Origin: Cloeon dipterum
Lineage: Eukaryota; Arthropoda; Insecta; Ephemeroptera; Baetidae
Assembly (NCBI RefSeq): GCF_949628265.1
Contig: NC_088786.1
Span: 10,230,001 to 10,294,000 of the forward strand
Length of the DNA stretch: 64,000 nucleotides
Direction: 5' to 3'
The position numbers and the translations under genes are program-made. Positions 36,301 through 46,000 of this stretch are shown here, in pieces (positions within the stretch are counted from its first letter, which is position 1; each line of letters begins with the position of its first letter). The notes below the pieces were generated by a model. It saw nothing but the letters and a program-made list of their open reading frames with translations, did no database searches and was not told the DNA's origin.

Positions 36301-37803
36301 GAGGGAGGACGAGATCACGCAGTACCCGCTGGTCGTGCACATGTGAGCCGCACCTGCTATCTTATTAAATATGCACGGGAGCCTCTTTTTCAAAGAGTAG
36401 CCTTTTTTCATAATTAAAATTAATCAGGTCAGCAAATCTCTTTACATTGACGACAAAGCAAGATTGCTATGATGTACATTTTCCAGCATCTCCTTTTGAG
36501 GAAATTCACAAATGATGGCATTTATTTTTGAATTGCTGTTTCAAAATACTCATTCTGCGGGAAATATTATTCCCTCTGAGAGCAATTTTTTACTAGTTCC
36601 ATTTTGTTCATTTGATATTCTGAGCATTTTTTCCTCTGCGCAGCTACGGCGGGCCTGGCTCGCAACTGGTGACAGAACGCTGGAGGCTGGACTGGAACAC
36701 GTATCTCGCGTCGAAACGTGACTATATCGTGGCCCAAATTGACGGACGTGGTTCCGGAGGCCAGGGCGAAAAATTGCTGCACGAGGTGTACCACCGGCTG
36801 GGCACAGTTGAAGTCAAGGACCAGTTAGAAGTTACAGAGTGAGCAAAATTAATTCCCAATAATTTAATTCTTCATATTTCGAAGCGTTTTTTAACTAGAC
36901 TTTAATTTCCTTTGAACTAGTTTTTGAAGTCTTGATTTTTTCATTTTATTTAATAATCTAACAGAAATGGATGTATTATGATCATCTCTCCTTTATCAAA
37001 TATATACAATCTTGGATTAAATGTTACAATTTATTAATATTCTCATATTTTATCAATGGTCATTTTGCTGAACATAAAGCTTACTTTTTTTAAACCTACA
37101 TAGCTTTCAACGATAAATTGAAATGGTCTTTTATCTTTCCAGCATTGTAATAAATCTTTGCAACGGCTGCGGCCCGGCCCTATTTTCCATAACTATCCTC
37201 TTGTGTGTAACAAAGGCAATTTACCAAAGGCAATATTGATTCGCAGGTACCTGAGGGACACTTTCCACTTCATTGATAAAAGAAGGGTGGCTGTGTGGGG
37301 CTGGAGCTACGGTGGTTTCGTGGCTGCGATGGCCCTAGGACGGGATCAAGATATTTTCCAGTGCGGCATCTCCGTCGCCCCGGTCACTAACTGGAAGCTT
37401 TATGGTATTAGGGCGGCGCTCATTTAATTTGAGAAAAAGACTAATACAATTTCGAGCAGATTCCGTGTACGCTGAGCGGTACATGGGGTCGCCGAACGTG
37501 ACGGCAAACTACAAGGGATACGACGAGGCGGACGTGACGAAGCGCGCCGAGTTCTTTCGTGATAAGATGTTCTACTTGATCCACGGCACCGCCGACGACA
37601 ACGTGCACTTCCAGCAGTCGATGATGCTGGCAAAGGCACTCACTTTCAAGGGGGTGCTATTCCGGCAGCAGGTCTACCCGGACGAGAGCCACAACTTGAA
37701 CGGCGTCAAGCGCCACCTCTACCGTTCGATGGCCAACTTCTTGGACGACTGCTTCCGCAAGCAGATGCCGCCGGACGCCAAGCCGGGCCTGAAGAATGAT
37801 TAG
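24293..37803 (+). CDS. Dpp10: Dpp10/omega-like type II membrane dipeptidyl peptidase
   Basis: S9B prolyl oligopeptidase-family ectoenzyme with a DPP6/DPP10-type anchor. Alternative first exons: 24293-24364, 28878-28907 or 30267-30296. Shared exons: 31452-31760, 32681-32808, 32866-33080, 33756-33922, 33982-34085, 34569-34692, 35537-36342, 36644-36838, 37247-37404 and 37460-37803. With exon 1B the product is 859 aa. A tail containing ELVSSNANQRNWRG precedes one membrane helix (about 24-46), then a beta-propeller with DWVYEEEVL (Glu pair 228-229), IYGGPGSQ and the hydrolase domain. The catalytic set is complete: Ser713 in VWGWSYGG, Asp791 in HGTADDNVHF, His823 in DESH. DPP4 cleaves N-terminal X-Pro/X-Ala dipeptides, while vertebrate DPP6/DPP10 are inactive Kv4 partners with the Ser lost; this protein combines the DPP6/10-like anchor with an intact site. 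A Ser/Asp/Thr/Pro-rich insert occupies about 474-521. The orthologue symbol is likely but not certain. Confidence 0.92.
24365..28877. other. DPP intron after exon 1A / upstream of exon 1B
   Basis: AT-rich sequence with GC-rich patches near 24690-24850 and 26340-26600. A compact stem-loop sits at 27384-27431, and the GC-rich region before 28878 is probably the exon 1B promoter. No conserved coding block seen. Confidence 0.55.
28250..28877 (+). promoter_or_regulatory. GC-rich putative promoter of DPP exon 1B
   Basis: About 600 bases of CpG-rich sequence end at the ATG of exon 1B, whose context (CACCATGTC) is a good Kozak match. It stands out sharply from AT-rich flanks. The transcription start is not determinable. 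Open frames on both strands here are compositional. Confidence 0.5.
28878..28907 (+). CDS. DPP alternative first coding exon 1B
   Basis: Ten codons, MSEEGNFDDE, then donor GAG|GTAAGC in phase 0. The ATG context is CACCATGTC. Of the three alternative first exons it has the best start context and the clearest GC-rich promoter-like region. Joined to 31452 it gives a tail MSEEGNFDDE-ELVSSNANQR before the membrane helix. Confidence 0.68.
28908..30266. other. DPP intron between exons 1B and 1C
   Basis: AT-rich, with no recognisable element. The last 200 bases are more GC-rich and probably form the upstream region of exon 1C. Confidence 0.55.
30250..30267 (+). promoter_or_regulatory. uORF overlapping the exon 1C start codon
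   Basis: A five-codon frame, ATG AAA ATC AAC AAG TAA, ends in a stop that overlaps the exon 1C start by one base (TAATG). Such stop-start overlaps are known from termination-reinitiation. If exon 1C is used, translation of this isoform is probably limited by the uORF. That consequence is inferred. Confidence 0.45.
30267..30296 (+). CDS. DPP alternative first coding exon 1C
   Basis: Ten codons, MEGKEGLKDD, then donor GAC|GTAAGC in phase 0. Same length, phase and acidic end as exon 1B, which argues for duplicated or functionally equivalent first exons rather than chance. Nothing else in the surrounding 1 kb looks coding. Confidence 0.6.
30297..31451. other. DPP intron before the common exon 2
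   Basis: Mostly AT-rich. A pyrimidine-rich acceptor-like sequence at 30590-30607 is followed 8 bases later by a donor-like GTAGGG. I see no other feature. Confidence 0.55.
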
Positions 37804-40054
37804 AGTGCCATATCCACAGAATTTTAGCAATATTCACAAAAACACACACACACACACTACTAAAAGAAATTTAGCAATATTAGGGACCATGGCGAGGAAC
37901 GCCTGTACATATTTCAATTTATTGATCTCATCGGTTCCTCCTTCCAATGGCCACCTCTTATTAATGACGAAGACGATGATGGTGACAGCATCAAATAATA
38001 AAATTGCATCTTTATGAAGAAGAAGAATAAGCAAATTAATAATTGAAAATCGATCGCAGATAATTAATACATGATAAGAAATTTGAAAATTCTCTTCTCT
38101 CTTTGTGATACTATTAGATGAGCAGACGAGCATGGATTGTTATTGAAAAAGAAAATTACTTATTAAAATATTGACTAAGGTTACTGTAGACGAGCGCACT
38201 TGAGATTATCTCTTTAATAAATCTGATTACAATATTTTAACCCCGCTTTTCTTCCACGCGGTGACGAGAGAGCACCTATTCACTTCAATGGCACAATGGC
38301 TCGGCTGCAATTACTCATCATCCCTCACGAGCGAGTAAACAGACGCCTTTGTGCCGCGATGAGCCTCCTTTTTCTCTCACTTTCGCCGACATGAAAGCAT
38401 GGCAAAATCGATTCCCACAAGGCCTCTTTGATTTATTACTGCAACACGCATTTATTCCGAGCTGTTTCATTAGCCTGGCGGCAGATTTTATTTGTAAATA
38501 GATTTTCCCATGGCAGCGCAGAGCACTTTGAATATTACCAGATATTTTTCAAAGGCTTTTAGAGATATTGGCTCTATGCTGGAAATTGAAAAGAGCAGCC
38601 GGTCGCCGTGTCGAGACAGCGAGGAGCTTATCGTCTCGCTCACGCTGGATTGGCCCGTCACAAAAGGGGTTAGCCGGCGGTGCATATATCAGAAAAGTAG
38701 AGCTCACTCGATCCACACGCAACTGCTGCAAGACGCTCCCGAACGAGAAAGCATAAAATTATTTCCTACTCGGAATCAATACACAACTACCGATTTCGTA
38801 TTTTGGGTCAACTTGTGGCTGCAACCCGCTTTTGGAAACGTATTTTTAGATTCACCTCTTTACATTAAGAATTCTTTTCTTTTACTTGCGTTTCCCACTG
38901 TAAACATTTGAATAAAAGCAGATCAGTTATTATAGGTACTGATTTGTTCAACTCTCTTCCATGATTTAGAAGAAAATTAAATTTCCCGAGAACTTCTTGA
39001 GAAAGTTGAACCGTGGTTAACTAGGAAAAATCTAGACCATTTATGGTGACGCAGTTGATTCTTCGTGTATTATATCAGATGCATCAAATATGCTTCGATC
39101 ACGCTCTTCCTTGACTTTTGATCACCACTTCATACTCTTTCGATATTGGAACCTCTGGATCACCTGATGTGAGAAGACTGTTCTAAATAAATGACGGTTA
39201 ATTGAATGAATGAAACTTACAACCACTTCTTTAATTATAGCCTTCCCTTCAAGATGTATAAATTTTCCCTGGCATTCACGAGAAAATAATCACAATTGGG
39301 AGACGATTGTTGCATGATTCTAAAAACTCTTCGATCTTAAATAGATCCACCCAAATTTGAAGAAAATTAAGGTTCTTTCATTTGATTTTTTAACGTGTTC
39401 CTACTTGCTATTTTGTTATTTTAAAAAAATATCCACACGATGAACAGTTTCCAATTTTAAAGCTATTTTCCGAGCTATGGTTCAATGATATTAAAAAATT
39501 GAATAATTTTTTTCTATATTTAGTATTATAGGCGTGTTTCAGGATGCTAACAAGAGGTTTTAGGCTTAAGCAAAAAATTAAAGAGAAAGTTGTGGAATGA
39601 AATTTCCCTCACGTAATTGATTGTTTTTTATGTAATTACTTTTTCTCATTTTCCAAAGTTTTTTATATTAAATGTATTTTTGTTTTTCAAAATATGGCTA
39701 GAATGAAATAATAAGGTACATCGATTTTTTAATTTTAAAGCTTTAAAATTAGTCCCATTTGGTTAAAGTACAGTGTATTAATATCCCAGATCTTAAAATA
39801 TAATATTCATTCAAATACACAATCATATAAAGAAAAAAAGCAACAATAAGAAACTGACTGTAAAGAAAATCACATTTTTTATTATTGAGAAGGAGTCATT
39901 TCATTTACCAACCACATTGAGCATGATTGAAGGGCCAAACCTGTAATTTGTTTACAATCAACAACTGGCGCATTTGTTGCTCACTGCCTACAATCACATT
40001 AGTAAACAATCGTCCGTTCCTTTGGTTACGCACGCACGGTGAGAATATTTTGAA
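37804..40054. other. Intergenic between DPP and EFHC1
   Basis: Starts with the DPP 3' UTR (poly(A) signal at 37997-38002). The rest is AT-rich. An open frame of 133 codons at 38510-38911 on the plus strand has no recognisable domain, and its first half is a mix of frames of ordinary composition. I do not call it a gene. No repeats of note. Confidence 0.55.
37997..38002 (+). terminator. Poly(A) signal, DPP
   Basis: AATAAA about 194 bases after the DPP stop codon, in an AT-rich 3' flank after a CA run. Confidence 0.5.
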
Positions 40055-43000
40055 ATGATGGCGAACCACCCCGTGCTCCCAGGCCGCGTTTTCACCGACC
40101 CGAACGTAAGCCGTTGCGAAATTCACAACCCGTGTATACTTACACCCCCAACGGAATTGCAGAAAAATCGCTTCCACGTGCCGCAGACCCTCGGCTTCAG
40201 AAACGGAGTGCCGGTGCAGGCTCTGGTGCTGCAAGGCATAGGTCAAGAGCCCCTCGACGCACAGTCTGTGCAGTATTTAGACAAGTGGCAAGTTGCCTCT
40301 GCTCTTCCGTTCCGTTTTAAATTTCCTCTCACCCAACCCCTCGTCTCGCAGGGACCCCAACTTGTTCTATGGCGAGTGCAGGCGAGCGCCCAAAGTCAAC
40401 ACGGTGCATCCGCAGTACGAAGTTTACGAGAATAAGACTCTCGCATTTCGTGCCTTCTGCGTCGAGCCGATTGCGGTGCCCATGGAGGACCAGCCACGGG
40501 TGCGGCACGTGCTGCTCTTCTATCACCTCGAGGACGACACTATCAGTGTCATGGAGCCACCTATCGTGGTACGCATTCATCAAATTACAATAGTTGCAGG
40601 GTAAAAAAAATGTTTATTCAAGTGCGTGGAGTGCACGGATCGATGCTCGTTATTTTTTTGCTTTAGAAATTTGCATACGCTATATGAAGGAAAGAATTGC
40701 GAGAAATCGGATTTAAATATCTAACATTTCAAAGTCTAATTGGAGGCCATTAAATTTGTAACACAACCAACAGAGGAAAGCCTGGGGATCATCGATTTCT
40801 CTGAGCAAAACAAGTACAATTGATAGCTGAAATTAAGTAACAAGAGCTCGTTTCAAAATATCTCAGGCATCAAATCGAAATTACAAATGATGCAGCTTTT
40901 AATGAAATATATTTGGGGCGCAAATTATTTTTTAATTAAATTTCTCTTGTACTTAATTTAGTTAAATGGGATTAATCAAAATAAATTGAAAAATAACTCT
41001 CTAGTCCAAATGAATGGAAATCATTGTGTGGGGTCCATTCAGCTACTAAATACTCGATAAGGTCAAAGCTTATGACCTTCAGACGAAGGACGCAAAATAA
41101 TTGTTCCTTACAATGCGTAGGTTATGTGTTAGGAATAAGAATGGTTTTCGAAAGGTTTGAAAGGATGTTTTTCAGAATTGAATTTTTGCCTTGAGAGGTT
41201 AGTAAAGCAAAGAGGACGAGTTGCGACATGGATCCCTTTTTTAAATTCAAATACTCAGATATATATCAGTCAGTCAATCGTTTACCACGGCTGATTATTC
41301 AAACCGCTCTGCAGTTTGCTCTTGCTGATTTTGATTTTGTTTTGCAGCCAAGTTATACTCATGAGGCCGCATTTTAATTAGGACCAAGCAGAAGGTAAAA
41401 TTAGTTTACTTTGCGCAAAGCCAAGTTTTCCAGCGGTAGTCAGGCCACTTGTTCCCCATTGTAATTCAACGCCGCCGCACGTACAATGAAATTAACCAGT
41501 GCTGTTGGGGACTCGACAAAAGCGCGCGCTGGCTTTTGTTTCTCCAGAGCACTGCAGCGGCCACGTGCATTTAATTAAAATGTGACGCAACATGTTCACA
41601 CTACCCTTTAGCAAATAATACGCGTACTATATTGTGTTACGGGGCAACTTTGGGTCGTCTCACTCCTCGTTTTGGGCAAAAAAAGTGGAATATGTATGCT
41701 TTTTGGATTACGAACGTGCTCCGCTCGCTCTAGTGTAAGAGGAGGCATGCAACCCGCGCGTCACGTACGCCTTGCAATTTGACTAAATTTTCCTCTCCAA
41801 CAACTGTGAAATGCGCGCCGCTGCGAGAACGCTATCAGCGATCGTTGAATTTTACACTGAATATCAAGCGAGAGATATTTTTCGCATTGCTCGCCTCTAA
41901 TAACCATGTTTCGATTTATTCAGCAATGGTAATGAAGGGCAAGGCACGACTTACTTTCGTCCGATAAAATTTATTATTTTTGCTCCTCGATAAGGCTTTC
42001 TTGCAATGCTTTTTAAATGTATGCTTTACAAGAAATACACAGTCACGGAATAAAACTGCGAGTAAAAAGCTTTTTCGAACGATTTCCTGTCATGGGAGAT
42101 TAACTTAGGCTAGACTGAATGGAAATCCACCGATGTTCCAACAAGGGAAATCTTTTATGCGGATTTTTAAACTTGAACTTGCAGCGAACTCAAATGACGA
42201 ATTCATGTTCTTACTTGTTAAGGTCACTGGTTCATGCAGTCCCAGCCAATTTTTATAAATTTGTGAACATCAACTCACATTTTAAATTACAGTTTTCATC
42301 CGTATCCGATCTATTTGAAATTTCGTATATATAGATTATTTTTTTGAAACGAATCAAAAATTAAGTAATAGAAAATGTGGTTTTGAAGGTTTTCCGTGAG
42401 GGTTTGTACTCGGTTCTAAATTTGTTCGGAACACCTTGCCGTAGAGAAAAAATCTGCACATCAATCAAAACTGATTATATTTATCGATTTTTCCTACTGT
42501 TGGTTTTCTAACTAACGCAAAGGCCAGGAGCAATTCTATATTAAAATTCTAAAAATTCAATTATTAGAAAGTGTACAGAAAAATATATAGCAGCCCCAAC
42601 GATTCACACGTAATCTCCGTTTCGTTAAAAATTTATTAGAGATTTATCCTACCTATGAAAGGGGAATAATACATCTATGGGAACATGTTCATAAAATATA
42701 AAGGGAAATCCATTCAGTCCATTGAAGGAGAGCAACTTTTTGTGGAGAGTAAGAAATGGCACATGGATCGATTTTGCTTGTCAAAGAGAGTCTCAGTATG
42801 AAACTGACACCATGATTGAATGAAAAAAATGCATTCAAAATCTTACAAAACAATTTTTGTGGCATATCCGTATTGATTTTCACGTTTTACAGCTTCGTAA
42901 ATCGTAACACTGTCATGTTTGAAATTTTCTAGTAACTATTTTATCGGGATCAAAAGTACAAAAAAGGTTGCTTCTCTGAGAGTAGGGTTAAAAATGCAAG

Positions 43001-46000
43001 TTAAAAATTTTGTTGTTAAAAATATGTTTGAATTTTATGAGAATAGCTGGAGATGATTTCAATTTTTTTAATAGTTAATGACTGTTGTCAATGCCTAAAA
43101 TTTACTTTTCTGTTTAACGCTAAACTATTAAATCCAGCCCGTGTATGAACTGTGCGCAATTCACGGGAGTAAAATTTTGTAACGCAAAATTTAAAATTTA
43201 ATTTTCACATTAAAAATTTCAAGGTTGTCTTGTGATCAATCAGTCGTGCATGCAGCATGCATAGATTACCTTTTCCTATTACTGTTCAATCTTGGCCAGC
43301 TATCTACCATCGGATTCATCATCCAAGTTGTAATAACGTTGGAAATTAATAGGTTCTTGCAATTGAAGTTTGTGCACGCCAGCGTGAGGCGAAAAGGCAA
43401 AGAGCAAACTATAGTTGTTGTGTCGTGTGAGCAAGCGAAAGGCGAAGAGGCCATAAAGCAGGCGGCGGAAACGAAAGTACGAGCAAATTGTTGATGGAGA
43501 TCTCTCGTGTGTGTTGGCCAAACAGAACAGCGGGTGCGTGCAGGGAAAGGTGCTCAAGCGGCACCGGGTGCCCAAGGCCTCGCAGGACGACGGGCCGAAG
43601 GACGACGCCGCCGCCTCCTATTGGCACTGGACCGACCTGAACGTGGGTGGCAGCGTCTGGCTCTACGGCCGCACATACCAACTGGCCAGCTGCGACGCGT
43701 TCACCAGGGTCAGTATGTCACGAGAATCGACCCCGAGCACCTCGCTGCTGCCGGACGACGCTCCTCCTATCTCCCATCTGGCACTGCGGTGTGCTCAAGG
43801 GGTTGCCTAACTTCCTCACAGCTCACTGTTCGACGCCGCAACGCGCTTTTTCGGGTACTGCATTCCACTTTCTCTGTCACTGTCCCAGCCAAGCTACACA
43901 TTTTTTACACTTTTTTGGTTCTCTTTAGATATATATATTTTATTTCAATTTGATTTATTTGTACTGACGGAATTTATCGAACAATTTATGTGTTTGAGCC
44001 TAAAAATCAATGTCATTTCTCGAAGCATGAGTGCCAGAGAATTAAAACTGAATTTTGGAGCAGTTGAAAAGAGTGCTCAATTAAAATAACGTACTGACTG
44101 ATTTTGTAATTTTTGCAACGGCGGGTTTCATGCAACAAACATTTTCTTTTCTTGAAGAACATCCCACGCTTGAAATGAGCGTTAGTCAAAATCAATTAGC
44201 ATTTTAATCTCAAAATTTCATGCTCATTTAATATTTTTAATAATGATTGCAAACAAAGGAAAAAGAAGTCAATTGATTTTTACAGTAATTTTTTAAATTT
44301 TGACGGAAAAGAGCTAAATGTTTTGTTAGCGCTTCACGCTAGTGGTTTTTATATAATTTCCTGGATGATGGAAAATAATTACAAAATGATGAAAATTGAA
44401 AATGAATTTGCATTCATCCAGGTTGGAATTTTATTTTCCACGTCTTCTACCACTTTTAGCGTGTCTTTTAATTACACCATCTGGGAAATACAATATATGA
44501 CATTATTATTATATATATTTTTTTTAATTTGTCATTTTCGGTGCACATACCCTTGAGGAATTGAGGCGTGACACATTTTGTACGAAAAAAAATCAGTGCC
44601 AATTGAGGCGGGAGGGTCGCGTATGGCCGGCAGTGGCCGAGTGGCGTGTGGCTTAATGCTAATTAATGGGGTCGAACGAAAATCGATAATTTCATTACAC
44701 AGGAGTTCCTCGAGAGGCACGGCATATCAGTAGGCGGCGAGATCGTGGTGCCGGCTGACCCCTACACCCAAGAGCAGACGCGCGCCATGCAGCGGCAGAC
44801 ACAGGACGTGGACGGCCACTCTCCGTCGGCCGTACTCTACCAGGGTCTGGACAAGCTCGGCCGCTTCCTCGCCTTCGACCGGCAGGTGCTCAGGTTGGAG
44901 GGCATAATTTTGAGTGGCCACGGCCAAATCGAGGCTAATTGCTTGCTTTTGGGTCAAGGTTCTTCGCCGTGTGGCAGGACCCGATGGACCCGATGCATGA
45001 GAAGCGCTACTTCAAGGTGCTCTTCTACCTGGCCGACGGCACCATGGAGATCCAACCCGAGTACAAAGTCAACGACGGACACTACAAATACCCGAATCTG
45101 CTGGCCCGGCAACTGCTGCCCCGCGGAGGACTGCTTCCAGGTAAAGGTTGTACATTTTTTATTGTTTAACGTTTCGAGTGTGTGCCTCTTGCACGCGTGC
45201 TCGCCTGTCGCGCACAGGTGAAACAACAAAACTTACTGCCCACTTTTAACGCTTTATTTTGTAGTTAATATCAGCTTTTGATTCGATCTAGATCGTTGAG
45301 TGGCGCATGTTGTATTTCGAGTTTCTCGCTTCCTGTCTAGATTTTTCGACTACTCCTGATATTCCGTGACCTAGTCTCTATTTTATTTTAATCTGATTTG
45401 AAGAGCGCTCGCTATTTTAAGCTGCTTGGCGTGTTGGTTTTTGCATAGCTTTGTGATTTCAAGAGCAAGCACGACTAATTTTGGAATTAGCGTTCAGTTC
45501 GGTTGCGTAGTTCATCGCTGAAGGTCATAGAGCTTTTTAATATTAATAGCATATTTAGAGTGAAATATTCGAAACTACAGTTGAAAATACAACAATTTTG
45601 GCTTCTTTAATATTCATATATTTTGAAATTCCAATTTAACCGATCTATACCATGCCAGATTCCATGATCAATAAAACAATCGTGCTCATAACAATCGATT
45701 TCAACGGGCTAGAAACTTCGTGTATAAGTCATTCAATAATATTTTTTTCAATGGAATGAGGACCAAAATTCAGCGTTGTTTAACGGTGCTATAATTCAAT
45801 TCAGCGTTGCTTTGTAATCATACTGATTGATATGGTAAAAATCACACCTTTTACCCTTAAAAAACGCTTTCATAAGCCAGCACGTCACCCGGTAAACTAC
45901 ATGTTAGCATCAAGTCAGCCAGTAATTTGGTTAAAATAAGCAAAGCAAGTGACCTGCTAAATTCAAAATAATATTCCGAGCTGTATGAGATAGGGAGCGA

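Noticed and set aside
35708-36340. 210-codon minus-strand frame
   Set aside because: Antisense shadow of the large DPP exon, whose sense frame has clear homology.
38510-38911. 133-codon plus-strand frame MAAQSTLNITRYF...
   Set aside because: No domain recognised, no neighbouring splice-consistent exons, composition shifts within the frame. Could be revisited with RNA-seq.
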